From NCBI GenBank assembly GCA_900116485.1, contig FPAX01000005.1:78688-142687 (forward strand): a DNA stretch of 64,000 nt, written 5' to 3'. This document shows positions 8,137 through 18,476 of the stretch, one piece after another. This DNA is from Selenomonas sp. GACV-9 (GTDB lineage: Bacteria; Bacillota; Negativicutes; Selenomonadales; Selenomonadaceae). A program made the position numbers and the translations under genes. Within the stretch, counting starts at the first letter, position 1; each line of letters begins with the position of its first letter. The notes below the pieces were generated by a model that did no database searches, had not been told where the DNA came from, and worked only from the letters and a program-made list of their open reading frames with translations.

Positions 8137-9846
8137 TCAGAATTTGAACCGCGCCAGGGCTTCCTGCTGTTTCTGTGCCAGAACAGCCAGCGAGTCACTA
8201 GCCGAAGCAATCTCCTGTGCCGAAGCCGACTGCTCCTCGGTAGCGGCCGATACAGCCTGCATCTCCGAAGCTACCTGATTGCTGTATTCGCTGATATTTG
8301 CCACCTCGGTCGTGATGGCGGACGATTCCTGGGCCATCGCCTCAACAGCCTCATCTACCGTCTGGATCTGCTGCGATACACCATTTACGAGGCCATTGAT
8401 TTCCTCGAACATCGCCCGCAGGCCTTCAACCGAACGCGCACCAGCCACAACAGCCTCACGGCCATTGCGCATCGAATCGACAGCATCTTCCGTATCCTGC
8501 TGGATATCCTTGATGAGACGGGCAATCTTTTCAGCCGACTCCTGGGACTCATGGGCGAGCTTGCTGACCTCTTCAGCAACAACCGTGAAGCCACGGCCAT
8601 GCTCACCAGCACGAGCTGCCTCGATTGCCGCATTGAGGGCCAGAAGATTCGTCTGCTCAGCAATGCCAGCCATCGTATCGACGATTTCGCCGATTTCCTT
8701 CGAACGCTCACCGAGACGGTCAACTACCTCAGCCGAACCATTTACCGTCTTTTCGACGCTGCGGATCTGCTCAACAGACTCACCAATAGCTACCGAACCA
8801 TCAGCGGCACGACGAGCTGCCGATGCCGAGTTATCGGCAACTTTTGCCGACTGAGCTTTGACATGGGTTACTGCCTGCTGAACACGCTCAACAGACTCGT
8901 TGCTCTTGACTACAGCTTTCTGCTGGTCTTCCACTGAGTTCACGACATCGGAGGCCGACTGTGCTACCTGGGTCGATGCCTGAGCGGCCTGGTTCGAGCT
9001 GGCCGTAAGCTCCTCAGAGGATGCCGCCAGCTGCTCAGAGGACTCACTGACATTGCGCATGAGCTTCGTGAGCTCCCCGCGCATCTGCATGAGTGCCGTC
9101 AGCATCTGGCCGAGCTCATCACCACGATCGATCATCCCCTGGCCGTTCTGGCGGAAATCGCCATCGCGCATCTTGTTGCAGGCTGCAACAGCTCTGCCCA
9201 GCGACTCCGTGATGTCGCGGATGATTACCGCCGACAGGACACCAAGGATAAGGAAAGCAACAAGGCAGAGTATCGTCGAGAACGTGATTTGCTGGTTGTT
9301 ACGATCCTTGATCTCATTGTTGAGATTCTCGGAATCATCATCGGCAACCTGACGAAGACCCTGCAGGCTCTTCAAGAGTTCTTTGACCGTCGTGTTCTCG
9401 ATGGTCTTATACTTCTGCCAAGCTTCGTCCTGCTTGCCCTCAGCTACCAGGCCTTTGACGTCCTGGATTTCCTTCATGTACTTTGCCCAGAGAGCCTCGG
9501 TATGGGGGATTTCTGCCGCAGACTTCTCGGACTTCATGCCCAGGGGTTTGTACTTTTCCCAGTTTTCCCCGTACTTGTTGATGCGTTCAGCCAAAGCTTC
9601 CTCGATGGCCTTGTCTTTCGGATCGAGGATATGCTTGACGATGTTCATCTGCACACCGCGCATCAAGCTCATCTCCGAGCCCATCCAGCGCGTTGCTTTC
9701 AGCTTATTGCTGTACATGTCCTCGATATCGACGCTGGCCTTGCTCACGCCTCTGTAGCCCGTAAGACCCAAAGCCGCCATGCCAATGATGCCTACCAGCA
9801 CCAGTACCAGGATCTTATACCCCATTCGGATGTCTTTCAATCTCAT
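8137..9846 (-). CDS. Methyl-accepting chemotaxis protein (4HB-HAMP-MCP)
   Basis: A 569-aa transmembrane chemoreceptor that signals to CheA/CheW. Membrane helix 1 is at about 12-30, a four-helix-bundle sensor domain follows outside the cell (about 33-185), and membrane helix 2 is at about 188-210. A HAMP domain (about 211-265) and a long coiled-coil signalling domain complete it. The highly conserved hairpin tip ([19 protein letters not shown]) and an RFKF C terminus are present. It is a close paralogue of the gene at 10111: same length, near-identical signalling domains and N-terminal residues (MRLKD), but a diverged sensor domain, so the pair probably arose by duplication and now detects different ligands. 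The ligand cannot be inferred. Confidence 0.95.
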   Translation of the reverse strand: MRLKDIRMGYKILVLVLVGIIGMAALGLTGYRGVSKASVDIEDMYSNKLKATRWMGSEMSLMRGVQMNIVKHILDPKDKAIEEALAERINKYGENWEKYKPLGMKSEKSAAEIPHTEALWAKYMKEIQDVKGLVAEGKQDEAWQKYKTIENTTVKELLKSLQGLRQVADDDSENLNNEIKDRNNQQITFSTILCLVAFLILGVLSAVIIRDITESLGRAVAACNKMRDGDFRQNGQGMIDRGDELGQMLTALMQMRGELTKLMRNVSESSEQLAASSEELTASSNQAAQASTQVAQSASDVVNSVEDQQKAVVKSNESVERVQQAVTHVKAQSAKVADNSASAARRAADGSVAIGESVEQIRSVEKTVNGSAEVVDRLGERSKEIGEIVDTMAGIAEQTNLLALNAAIEAARAGEHGRGFTVVAEEVSKLAHESQESAEKIARLIKDIQQDTEDAVDSMRNGREAVVAGARSVEGLRAMFEEINGLVNGVSQQIQTVDEAVEAMAQESSAITTEVANISEYSNQVASEMQAVSAATEEQSASAQEIASASDSLAVLAQKQQEALARFKF

Positions 9847-10050
9847 TCCCTCACACTACCTTTCTACAACGGCTCAAACTATCCCACAGAACCATACTGC
9901 AACATGTTTAACTGTCTCTTCTCCCCTTGAACAGTTGTATTGCTAAGTTTAGACTATATCTGTCTGATTTACAAGCGTAAAACTGTATAAAACGCTCAAT
10001 TTACCTATACGTATTATTTATAATACTTATTGGTTTTATCTCTAACCATA

Positions 10051-10092
10051 AAAAGCTGTCGTCTCATCCTTACGGATGAAACGACAGCTTTT
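10051..10092 (-). terminator. Intrinsic terminator of the second chemoreceptor gene
   Basis: AAAAGCTGTCGT and ACGACAGCTTTT form the base of a stem, with TCATCC/GGATGA continuing after a bulge and a four-base loop TTAC. It is almost perfectly symmetrical and could work in both directions. Confidence 0.85.
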
Positions 10093-10110
10093 GTCAATCA
10101 ATATTCATGA

Positions 10111-11820
10111 TCAAAATTTGAAATGGGACAAGGTTTCCTGCTGTTTCTGGGCCAGTGCTGCCAGTGAATCGCTGGCCGAGGCGATTTCCTCAGCCGAGGC
10201 CGACTGCTCCTCAGTAGCAGCCGATACGGCCTGCATCTCCGAAGCGACCTGATTGCTGTAGCCACTGATGTTGTTGACCTCACCCATGATGGCGTTGGCC
10301 TCATTCGTCATTGCATCAACGGCTTCATCAACCGTCTGGATCTGGTTGGATACGCCATTGACAAGATTATTGATCTCATCAAACATGGCACGCAGTTCCT
10401 CGACCGAGCGAGCGCCCGATACGACAGCCTCACGGCCATCCTGCATCGACTTGACAGCCGCCTCGGTATCCTGCTGGATTGCCTTGATGAGGTGCGCGAT
10501 CTTCTCTGCCGACTCCTGGGACTCATGGGCGAGTTTGCCGACTTCTTCAGCAACAACCGTGAAGCCACGGCCATGCTCACCGGCGCGAGCAGCCTCAATA
10601 GCTGCATTGAGGGCCAAAAGATTCGTCTGATCGGCAATAGCAGCCATGGTGTCAACGATTTCTCCGATTTCCCGAGAACGCTCGCCCAGACGGTCGACGA
10701 CTTCTGCCGAACCTTTTACCGTCGTCTCGGCACTCTTGATCTGCTCAACCGAATCATCGATGGACACCGAACCAGCAGCGGCACGCTCAGCGGCCGATGC
10801 CGAGTTGTCTGCTACCTTGCGCGACTGCTCCTTGACATGAGCCACTGCGCTCTGGACGCGGGCTACGGACTCATTGCTGTTGATGACAGCTTTCTGCTGA
10901 TCCTCGACCGTGTTTACGACATCGGCGGCCGACTGCGCCACCTGCGTCGAAGCCTGGGCAGCCTGGTTCGAGCTTGCCGTAAGCTCCTCAGACGATGCGG
11001 CGAGCTGCTCAGACGATTCACTGACACTGCGCATAAGACTGTTGAGCTCCTTGCGTGCAGCAAACAGAGCGTTGGCCATCATGCCAAGCTCATCGCCACG
11101 ATCGACGCTACTTACACCGTTAGTGCGGAAATCTCCCTGCTTCATAGCCTCGCAGATAGCAACACCACGGTGCAGCGAAGTCGTGATATCACGGATGATG
11201 AAAACAGCCAGACCAATCAGTAGGATCAGGGCCACGACATTCACCATGATCGAGAACTCGATATGATGCGTGTTGCTGGCCTTGATTTCCTCATTGAGAA
11301 TCTCGGCATTGTCATCAGCGACCTTGCGCAGGTCCTGCAAGCTCTTCAGCAGGTCCTCAGCCGTCGTCGTCTCGATTTTCCGGTAATGCTCCCAAGCTTC
11401 CTGCTTTTTGCCAGCCTTCATCAGACGCTGGGACTCCAGGACGCCCTGCTTGAACTCCGCCCACTTCTGCTCCGTATTCGGGATCTCAGCGGCGGCCTTG
11501 TCAGCCCGCATGCCCAGCGGCTTATACTCAGCCCAGTAGCTTTCATACTTCTTGATGTTCTCATCAATCGAAGCCTCAATCTTCGCATCTTCCGGTACGA
11601 AAATATGCTCCGAAATGCTTACCTTGACCGCACGCATCAAGCTGATTTCCGTTCCAAGCAAACGGGTTGCCTGCAGCTTGCGGCTGTACATGTTGTCGAG
11701 ATCATCACTGGCCTTACTCATCCCCAAGTAACTCGATATGCCCAACGATACCATACCAATAATGCCAATCACGACCAGCACCAGAATCTTGTAACCAATA
11801 CGAACGTCCTTCAATCGCAT
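10111..11820 (-). CDS. Methyl-accepting chemotaxis protein (4HB-HAMP-MCP), paralogue
   Basis: A 569-aa chemoreceptor with the same layout as its downstream neighbour: N-terminal membrane helix (about 12-30), four-helix-bundle sensor, second membrane helix (about 190-210), HAMP, and an MCP signalling domain with the tip [19 protein letters not shown]. It shares the MRLKD...GYKILVLV N terminus and the HFKF/RFKF C terminus with the gene ending at 8137. The two genes have separate terminators, so they are tandem duplicates rather than one operon. The 290-base gap before jetC contains no gene that I can support. Confidence 0.95.
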   Translation of the reverse strand: MRLKDVRIGYKILVLVVIGIIGMVSLGISSYLGMSKASDDLDNMYSRKLQATRLLGTEISLMRAVKVSISEHIFVPEDAKIEASIDENIKKYESYWAEYKPLGMRADKAAAEIPNTEQKWAEFKQGVLESQRLMKAGKKQEAWEHYRKIETTTAEDLLKSLQDLRKVADDNAEILNEEIKASNTHHIEFSIMVNVVALILLIGLAVFIIRDITTSLHRGVAICEAMKQGDFRTNGVSSVDRGDELGMMANALFAARKELNSLMRSVSESSEQLAASSEELTASSNQAAQASTQVAQSAADVVNTVEDQQKAVINSNESVARVQSAVAHVKEQSRKVADNSASAAERAAAGSVSIDDSVEQIKSAETTVKGSAEVVDRLGERSREIGEIVDTMAAIADQTNLLALNAAIEAARAGEHGRGFTVVAEEVGKLAHESQESAEKIAHLIKAIQQDTEAAVKSMQDGREAVVSGARSVEELRAMFDEINNLVNGVSNQIQTVDEAVDAMTNEANAIMGEVNNISGYSNQVASEMQAVSAATEEQSASAEEIASASDSLAALAQKQQETLSHFKF

Positions 11821-12069
11821 TCACTCACACTGCCTTTCTCTTCACTCAAAAATTACCTAGCCCAATTCCTTTTCCCCTACATTGCCTTTAACCATAAAAC
11901 AACAGATTGCTTTATCCCCAACAATCACAATGCCAATTCTACCTTACATATCCGCGCTCCACAAGTGTTCTATCCTACAAGTTTTAGGATTTTTGTCGTT
12001 AACTTTTCACATTACGCAATTCTGAAAACTACCATTTTTCCTATTGATTTACAAAATACAAAAAAGAAC

Positions 12070-12085
12070 ATCCCGAAACGGGATG
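12070..12085 (-). terminator. Intrinsic terminator after jetC
   Basis: On the minus strand CATCCC-GTTTC-GGGATG is followed by TTCTTTTTTG. It begins 22 bases after the jetC stop, showing that the operon ends there and that no fourth jet gene follows. Confidence 0.75.
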
Positions 12086-12106
12086 CTCTCAAAGCCTTGA
12101 TATTGC

Positions 12107-15100
12107 TTATTTTTCAGCTGCATAGGCCATTTTTTCGGCCTGCAGCTCCTCAATGGTCAGATTGCGGAGATAGGACTTATGCTCCTCATCTTTTTGATAG
12201 ACAAAGCCGACATGACGCACAAATGGTTCGATTGTCGCAATCTTCAGTAGTGGCGTGACCACTAATAGCTGCAGGTCCATCTTGCGGAACAGCTCGAGGC
12301 CAAACCGTGCCGACTCATCGGAGCTCTTCAGGAAGGCCTCATCGATGACGACGAAGCGGAAAGACTGCTCCCCGGCACGCTTGCCTTCCAGGCCGAAGTT
12401 GTAGACGATGCTCGCCGCCAGTATCGTATAGGCGAGTTTCTCCTTCTGGCCGCCCGACTTGCCGCCCGAGTCCGTATAATGCTCGTATTCTTCGTCCTCG
12501 CCCGGTGCCGGCTGGCGCCAGCGCTCCGAAGCCGCAAAGGTATACCAGTTGCGCACGTCGATGACCTCGCGCCGCCAGCGGGCATCGATTTCCGATGCCC
12601 CTGGCCGGCCCTGCAGCCGCTCTAAGATCTTGGCAACCTGCTGGAATTTCTGCTCGCTGTAGGTATCGTCAGTAGCACCAGTCAGCGCATCATCCGTGCA
12701 GGCGCGCAGGTCCCGGCGGAACTGCTGGATCGTATCGCTCAGCGCATGGCTGCACTCGATCTGGATATAGCGGCCTTCGTTGTAGTCGATTTCCGCCAGC
12801 GAACGGTTGATGCGTGCGATGCGATCCTCGATTTCCTGACAGGTGCTTTCCAGATGGGTCTGGAATAGCGCAATCTGATTGATGGTATTTTCCTTCAGAA
12901 GCTCGCGGAACCGGCCCTCGAACTTCGGCAGATCATCGGTGCGCAGGCGGTTCAGCACAGCGATATAGTCCGATGCCGCCTCGGGGGTACAGAGAAGATC
13001 GGCACTGTGCTCCGGCCATTTTTGCCGGAAGCCGCTCATGCAGCGCGTCAGTTCCTCACCGTGATGGCGCAGGATCTCCTCCTGCTTCGTTCCCTCGGCC
13101 TGCAACCAGCTGCCGAACTGCGCCTGCTGCTTCTGGCGGCGCGACAGGTCAAAGGTCTGCCCCGGCAAGGCCGCTGACAGATAGCGCTCAAGCAGCGGAT
13201 AGACCTCACTGCGCGCTTCGGGTGTCGCTTCATTCATGAGCTCCGCTTCCTCGAGCATCTGCTCGCGCGTGCTCTGGCAGCGCTCCTGTATCCGGCCCGC
13301 CTCATCCTGCTGGCTGCTGAGTTCCTGCTGGCTGCGCGCAATCTGACGCATGAGTTCCTGCTCCTCTTCCTGCAGCTTACGATAAACATCATTCTTTCGC
13401 TGCAGCTCATCAACACGCAGGCGCAGCTTGCCGATCTGCGTCTCAAGGGGCGCGATGTCAAGCTCAGTAAAGCTCTTGACCTGCCCCGCCAGCATGATGG
13501 CATCCTTTTCAGCCTGCAGTTTTTTCTGTGCAGTCTTGTTCTGCCGCAATTTCTGCTGGAAGAATTTCTGCTCCTCGCGGATATTCTCACGCTCTTCCTG
13601 CAGGGACTGGATCTTGCGCAGATTCGAAAAGCCCAGGACATAGTTGCGGCGGTTATCAAGATCGTGACGGTCATCCTTCTCATGACGGCGACCGTTGACC
13701 TTGACCTGACCATGCAGGGTCAGCGCAAACTTGGCCTGACGGAACTGCTGCATCGTCTCGCAGCAGCTATGGCGGAACCGCGTGCCAAGCTCGCTCTGGA
13801 GCCACTTGCTATAGGCGGACTCTTCTTTGAGGACGAGCTTGCAGCAGGCGGCCTCCTCGGGCAGATTGTCAAGATCGACAGCCTCCACATAATCGGGCAC
13901 CCGATAGTAAACCAGCTTCACATGCAGATTGTGCTTCTCCATCCATCCAGCCACCTCGCCGTAATGGGCATCGGGAACCAGCAGCGAGATGCCAAAGCCA
14001 TGCAACAGGCGCTCCAAAGCACCTTCCCACTCGGCTTCCTCTTCCTTGACGGCCATGAGCTCCCCGGCAAAGGGCATCTCGTCTTCGGCAAGGCCCAAAT
14101 CAGCACAAAGTTCTTCGCGAATCTTGACAAAGGCTTTCGGGATATTCGACTTGCGGCTGGCCAGTGAATCGATTTCCTCGGTCAGCTGCTTTTCCGTCGC
14201 CGCTGCCTCCTTGCGGTTGGCCTCGATAGCCCCATTATCGACGATAAGATCCTCAAGCTCCTGCTCGATGGCCTGGCTGCGCCGCGCCATTGCCTGCACA
14301 TTTTCGCCAAAGGCCGCCGCCGACTCCGGCATGGACAGCGCCAACAAGCCAATCTGACTCTGATAGTTCTGGCGCGCCTGCTCGCACTGGCCTTTCTGCT
14401 GTTGGCAAAGATCGAGCTGATGACGCACCTCGTCAAGCTGCTGGCCGCCATTGCGCGCCATCTCGCGGTGAATGCCGTCAAGCTGCTGCCGCAGGCCCGC
14501 ACAGACACCAGACGTTTCCCGCAACGATGCCTTGAGCTCTGCCAGCCGGGACTCCGACTGCGCCAGCATGCTCTCGCGCACCTTGTAGGCCTTGCCGGCA
14601 AACCAGCTGGCCAACTGCTGCTGCATGGCGGCATTTTCTTTCCGCTGCTGCTGCGCTGCTGCATATTCCTGTCCCAGCGTCTCGATGGGCTGCAGGTATT
14701 TCTGCTGCTCACGGGCCCGTTCGACCGCCTGATGCGCCGCCTCCAGGTCATGATACTGACGCAGCATGAGCTCGACTTCCTGCTCGGCATCGGGCACCTC
14801 AAGCATATTCTGGCGCACGAAGCCCGTGAGGCTGTCGACCTTCTTCATCGATATGGTCTGCTGGAAGAGATCCATCGCCTGCACCTGGCGGATGCCGAAG
14901 ATCTTGCGGAACTCATGACCATACTGCGGGTAATCATCAAAGGTCTTGATATACGAATCGCGCTCAAGCTGCTTGCGGAACGCACGCATATCACCGCCAA
15001 TGGCCGAGAAACGCTCGGTGATTGAAAGGGTCTTCTGCGCCAATACATAGAAACGTTTCGGCGAGGCCGTCGCCTCATCAGGAAACCAGAATACCTGCGC

Positions 15101-15499
15101 CAGCGTCACCGTACGACCGAAATTGCGATCAGAAAACACGCCGAGCACGACGCTGTACTGATCCTTGCTGCGCAGGGCCTCGGGACGGCCGCCACCATCT
15201 TCCGTGCGCTTCTGCCCATAGTAGCCGCGCACATAGGAGGCCAGGCTGCGCTCCTTGGCGCTCGCATCGGCGGCCTTGTTATAGGTGACCTTGCGCGGCG
15301 GCACCAACAGCGTAATGATGGCGTCGACCAGCGTCGATTTGCCCGAACCGACATCGCCGGTCAAAAGCGACGTGTCGCCTTGCAAGTCAAGGGCCCAGAC
15401 CTTTTGGTCAAAGGTTCCCCAGTTATAGACCTCGAGCCGCTGCAGACGGAAGCCAAGGGGGATGTCCCTGAGCTCAGTCGTCGTCTCGAATAAGTTCAT
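12107..15499 (-). CDS. jetC: SMC-like ATPase JetC (MksB-like) of a Wadjet/MksBEF-type complex
   Basis: A 1130-aa SMC/MukB-like ATPase. The N-terminal head starts FRLQRLEVYNWGTFD and has Walker A GDVGSGKST (48-56). Long coiled coils rich in Gln, Glu and Arg span about 240-480 and 640-1000, with a hinge-like region around 480-640. The C-terminal head carries the signature SGGQKEKL (about 1015-1022) and Walker B FVVIDEAF (Asp1053, Glu1054). In type I Wadjet systems this motor works with JetA and JetB to extrude DNA loops and with the nuclease JetD to cut small circular plasmids; the related MksBEF complexes act in chromosome organisation. The gene overlaps jetB by 26 bases and is followed by a terminator. 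No jetD is next to it. Confidence 0.9.
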   Translation of the reverse strand: MNLFETTTELRDIPLGFRLQRLEVYNWGTFDQKVWALDLQGDTSLLTGDVGSGKSTLVDAIITLLVPPRKVTYNKAADASAKERSLASYVRGYYGQKRTEDGGGRPEALRSKDQYSVVLGVFSDRNFGRTVTLAQVFWFPDEATASPKRFYVLAQKTLSITERFSAIGGDMRAFRKQLERDSYIKTFDDYPQYGHEFRKIFGIRQVQAMDLFQQTISMKKVDSLTGFVRQNMLEVPDAEQEVELMLRQYHDLEAAHQAVERAREQQKYLQPIETLGQEYAAAQQQRKENAAMQQQLASWFAGKAYKVRESMLAQSESRLAELKASLRETSGVCAGLRQQLDGIHREMARNGGQQLDEVRHQLDLCQQQKGQCEQARQNYQSQIGLLALSMPESAAAFGENVQAMARRSQAIEQELEDLIVDNGAIEANRKEAAATEKQLTEEIDSLASRKSNIPKAFVKIREELCADLGLAEDEMPFAGELMAVKEEEAEWEGALERLLHGFGISLLVPDAHYGEVAGWMEKHNLHVKLVYYRVPDYVEAVDLDNLPEEAACCKLVLKEESAYSKWLQSELGTRFRHSCCETMQQFRQAKFALTLHGQVKVNGRRHEKDDRHDLDNRRNYVLGFSNLRKIQSLQEERENIREEQKFFQQKLRQNKTAQKKLQAEKDAIMLAGQVKSFTELDIAPLETQIGKLRLRVDELQRKNDVYRKLQEEEQELMRQIARSQQELSSQQDEAGRIQERCQSTREQMLEEAELMNEATPEARSEVYPLLERYLSAALPGQTFDLSRRQKQQAQFGSWLQAEGTKQEEILRHHGEELTRCMSGFRQKWPEHSADLLCTPEAASDYIAVLNRLRTDDLPKFEGRFRELLKENTINQIALFQTHLESTCQEIEDRIARINRSLAEIDYNEGRYIQIECSHALSDTIQQFRRDLRACTDDALTGATDDTYSEQKFQQVAKILERLQGRPGASEIDARWRREVIDVRNWYTFAASERWRQPAPGEDEEYEHYTDSGGKSGGQKEKLAYTILAASIVYNFGLEGKRAGEQSFRFVVIDEAFLKSSDESARFGLELFRKMDLQLLVVTPLLKIATIEPFVRHVGFVYQKDEEHKSYLRNLTIEELQAEKMAYAAEK

Positions 15500-16142
15500 C
15501 CATCATCTCTCCTTCCCCGGTTTCCTCCTCGTCCGCCTCATCATGGCGGGCCTGTCCGTACTTTTCATAGGCTTCCAGCTTCTGCGCGAAATCGTCAAGC
15601 CACTGTGCATCAACAAAGCTACGCAGGATTGGCCGCACCTCATAGTCCGTCTCCTTGCCCTTGATCTTCTGCAGGAAGCCCATGCGCATCGCTGCCCGGA
15701 CAAGATGCTCCACCGACTGGCGGTACTTCATCTCATTGATCTGCACCGGCAGGAATGGCTCCATGCGGCGCAGGATGTCCTCAAAGCTGATGACGACACG
15801 GCTGCCATTGGCAGCACGATCGAACTCTGCCAGCACCTTGCGCAATTGCACCAACAACATCGACAGGTTGTAGCTCAGCGGATAGCGCGGCACGATGCGC
15901 GGCAAGGAAGTGCCCTCCTCCTGCCTGAGGTACGCATATTCATCAAGCTCATCGATGATAAGCGTAAGGCCCAGCCGCTGGAAATAATCGCGCAGTCCCG
16001 TCTGATTGTCGAGGATGTCCTGCCAAAGCGCCTCATCCTTGCCACGGCTCACGATACCCTTCAAGAGCCAGATTGCCGCCCGCGAAAAGGCCTGCTCCTG
16101 CGGACTCTCGCCGGCATCTATTGCAGTATGTGCTAATTCCAT
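15474..16142 (-). CDS. jetB: JetB/MksE-like kleisin-associated subunit (DUF4194 type)
   Basis: A 222-aa acidic protein with winged-helix-like character (PRYPLSYNLSMLLVQLRKVL, FEDILRRMEPFLP), matching the DUF4194 proteins that sit between the kleisin JetA and the motor JetC. It ends in a strongly acidic tail (DEADEEETGEGEMMDELIRDDD). The start overlaps the jetA stop by one base (TAATG) and the end overlaps jetC by 26 bases, so the three are translated together. In known complexes this subunit binds the kleisin and DNA. Assignment relies both on sequence style and on its position between jetA and jetC. Confidence 0.85.
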   Translation of the reverse strand: MELAHTAIDAGESPQEQAFSRAAIWLLKGIVSRGKDEALWQDILDNQTGLRDYFQRLGLTLIIDELDEYAYLRQEEGTSLPRIVPRYPLSYNLSMLLVQLRKVLAEFDRAANGSRVVISFEDILRRMEPFLPVQINEMKYRQSVEHLVRAAMRMGFLQKIKGKETDYEVRPILRSFVDAQWLDDFAQKLEAYEKYGQARHDEADEEETGEGEMMDELIRDDD

Positions 16143-17605
16143 TATTCCTGATTCCTCCGAAATACGACTTTATCGCCAACGGCCATGAGCTTCTGACCGT
16201 CACGTTCAAATAAGATATGCTCAAGAGTGCTGCTGTCAAAGGCCTCGGCAGTCTCATGACTGGCGAGCACCATATAGCCTAGAAGCTCGGGCAGCCCCTG
16301 GCTGAGCGGATGGACAGCCAGCACCTCCGACAGCGTAACCTCGGAACGCTGGGCCAATAGTTCCTGGACATTGGCCTGCAGTTCTTCCCGGTCCACGATG
16401 ACCTGATCGAATATTGCCGTAAGCTCGCCCTCATCGCCACTGCCAGCCTGCAAGACAGGACTTGCGAGCTTCGTGGCCTGAGGCGGGGCAAAGAGGCGAC
16501 GCTCCATCGGCAGCTGCACAGCCGGTGCCGTCTCCCGGATGGAGGTGAATTCACCACTCGGTGCCATAGCGCGCAAATCGACAGCCTTTGTCTCGATGCG
16601 CTGGATCAGCTGATAGATTGTCCGCTCCTCCTGCAGATATGCCTCATCGACATAGCGCCGCAGCTGCGCCGAAAGCTGTCCAAGGGTCTGCTGGACAGAG
16701 CCTGCCGCCCGTACCCACTCGCGGTTGATCGATCCCAGCGGATGATCTGGCAGCAACTCGCGGACAGGCTCAGCTGCACTGATCTGCGCCATCGTCGCGC
16801 GGAAATCCTCCTGCTGCTGCGAGAGCATCAGATAGCGCCAGAACGCCATGAAACTGCGCCCCTGCTCAGACTTGCGGATGATATCGCTCTCATTGAAGAT
16901 CTTCTCCAAGAGCTCGCCCTTGCCGCGCGTCCACTTGACCACGTCATCCTGCACCTGGCGCGTGAGCTCGCGGAAATTCTCCTCGACCTCACGGAAGTCG
17001 GCCAGGATTGCCTGGGCCGTATCCTCGGCCTGCAGGAAACGCTCCTTGATCTGCACCTCGTCCAGCCGCGGCTTTACCACGCCGCTTTTCTCGATTTCCG
17101 CCAGCTCCGCCGCGATCTTTTCTTGCTGCGCCAGCAGGTAAGCCTTGCGATGCTCCGCATCAGTATCGGTCTCGCGGGCAATCTCATGGAGCAGGTTGAA
17201 TACCGTGCGCAGCCGCGACTCCGTGCCCACAAAGTCCTGCTTATGCAGGCTTACGAGCCACTCGACAGCCTTCTGGGCTGGCGCCGTAAGGTCATAATAC
17301 CAGTCGTCATGGTACTCATACTTGCGCAGCCAGCCGTGGTCGGTATCGGACCAGATTTCCAGATAATCCTGGGGCGCGCGGCCAAACGCCTCGCCCCCCA
17401 TCTGCTGGGCATCGTAGAGGAACATGTCAAGATGCTCCAAAAGCTCCTGCGCCTCGATGCCACGGCGCTTGCCAGCGATGAACTCTCGATAAAAAAACGC
17501 CGCAATAAAGGCAGCCTGGTCGGCCGTAAGTAGCCGCCAGGCTGCGTGATTCATGCGCAGATTGCGCAGATAATCATAAGTCATATAATCCGGTATCCCG
17601 GCCAA
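16142..17605 (-). CDS. jetA: JetA/MksF-like kleisin subunit (DUF3375 type)
   Basis: A kleisin subunit of about 487 aa that links the two JetC heads. The N terminus (YLRNLRMNHAAWRLLTADQAAFIAAFF) and the segments GWLRKYEYHDDWYYDLTAP, VGTESRLRTVFNLLHEI and ILADFREVEENFRELTRQ are typical of DUF3375 proteins of type I Wadjet systems. Helical and coiled regions occupy about 170-350. The frame is open to 17650, but the best start is a TTG at 17605 with AAGGGAGCG seven bases before it; an ATG at 17584 is an alternative. It begins 14 bases after the TSUP transporter stop, so that transporter is probably on the same transcript. Confidence 0.88.
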   Translation of the reverse strand: MAGIPDYMTYDYLRNLRMNHAAWRLLTADQAAFIAAFFYREFIAGKRRGIEAQELLEHLDMFLYDAQQMGGEAFGRAPQDYLEIWSDTDHGWLRKYEYHDDWYYDLTAPAQKAVEWLVSLHKQDFVGTESRLRTVFNLLHEIARETDTDAEHRKAYLLAQQEKIAAELAEIEKSGVVKPRLDEVQIKERFLQAEDTAQAILADFREVEENFRELTRQVQDDVVKWTRGKGELLEKIFNESDIIRKSEQGRSFMAFWRYLMLSQQQEDFRATMAQISAAEPVRELLPDHPLGSINREWVRAAGSVQQTLGQLSAQLRRYVDEAYLQEERTIYQLIQRIETKAVDLRAMAPSGEFTSIRETAPAVQLPMERRLFAPPQATKLASPVLQAGSGDEGELTAIFDQVIVDREELQANVQELLAQRSEVTLSEVLAVHPLSQGLPELLGYMVLASHETAEAFDSSTLEHILFERDGQKLMAVGDKVVFRRNQE

Positions 17606-17618
17606 AACAATCGCTCCC

Positions 17619-18383
17619 TTACTTGAACAGATCCAGCAGCTGCTTGCCAATCAGGATTGTCGTCATGATGATGAACAGCGGCCGCACATAGCCCGTCCCT
17701 TTCGACAACGCCATGCGCGCACCACAGAAGGCACCAACCACCATCGAAAGGCCCATCGGAATCGCATAGGCAAAATCCACAAGACCAAAATACGTAAACA
17801 ACACCGCCGCCGCGATATTGCTGGCAAAATTCAGCGCCCGCGCATTGGCCGCGGCCCCGAGGAAGTCAAAGCCCACTATCAGGAACGCAAACAGCAGGAA
17901 CGAGCCTGTGCCCGGCCCGAAGAAACCATCATAAAAGCCAAAGGCAAAGGCGACGAGCCCCGAAAGCACCAGCAGTCGCGTCGACATGCCCGCATAGTGA
18001 TTCTCCCGGCCCCAGTCCTTTTTCGCCACACTGTAGATAAGCACTGCCACCAGCATGATGACCACCAGCGGTCGCAGGACATCAGGCGGCACCATGCGCA
18101 CTACTAATACCCCCAGCCCAGAACCAAGCAGTGAGATCGGAAATAGCCGCTTGATCAGCCACATGTCCACCTTACCCGACTTCACGAACGTCACGAAGCT
18201 CGTCAGCGCCCCCATGACCGCTGCGGCCTTATTCGTCCCCAGCACCGTCACTGGCGGCAGCCCCGTCCACATCAGCGCCGGAATCGAGATAAGCCCACCG
18301 CCGCCGACTACCGAGTCGATGAAGGACGCCATAAAACCAAAAAACACCAGGAAACCCAGCGTCTGTATATCCAGAAATTCCAT
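17619..18383 (-). CDS. TSUP (TauE/SafE) family anion transporter
   Basis: A 254-aa membrane protein with about eight hydrophobic helices and the repeated family motif: DSVVGGGGLISIPAL in the first half and GFYDGFFGPGTGSFLLFAF in the second. TSUP proteins export or import sulfur- or carbon-containing anions such as sulfite or sulfoacetate; the substrate here is unknown. It has a GAGGG ribosome site and ends 13 bases before jetA, making it the first gene of the jet transcript. A functional link with the Jet proteins is not expected from known systems, so this may be incidental. Confidence 0.9.
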   Translation of the reverse strand: MEFLDIQTLGFLVFFGFMASFIDSVVGGGGLISIPALMWTGLPPVTVLGTNKAAAVMGALTSFVTFVKSGKVDMWLIKRLFPISLLGSGLGVLVVRMVPPDVLRPLVVIMLVAVLIYSVAKKDWGRENHYAGMSTRLLVLSGLVAFAFGFYDGFFGPGTGSFLLFAFLIVGFDFLGAAANARALNFASNIAAAVLFTYFGLVDFAYAIPMGLSMVVGAFCGARMALSKGTGYVRPLFIIMTTILIGKQLLDLFK

Positions 18384-18476
18384 CCCATAACCCTCATTTC
18401 GTCACAACAAAATCCAGTCTCTATTATAGCAGAATAGTGCTTACACGAAAAGGAAACTACTTATTCGCATCTACTG

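Noticed and set aside
8137..11820. Chemoreceptor pair as a recent gene conversion or assembly duplication
   Set aside because: The sensor domains, flanking gaps and terminators differ clearly, so these are true diverged paralogues.
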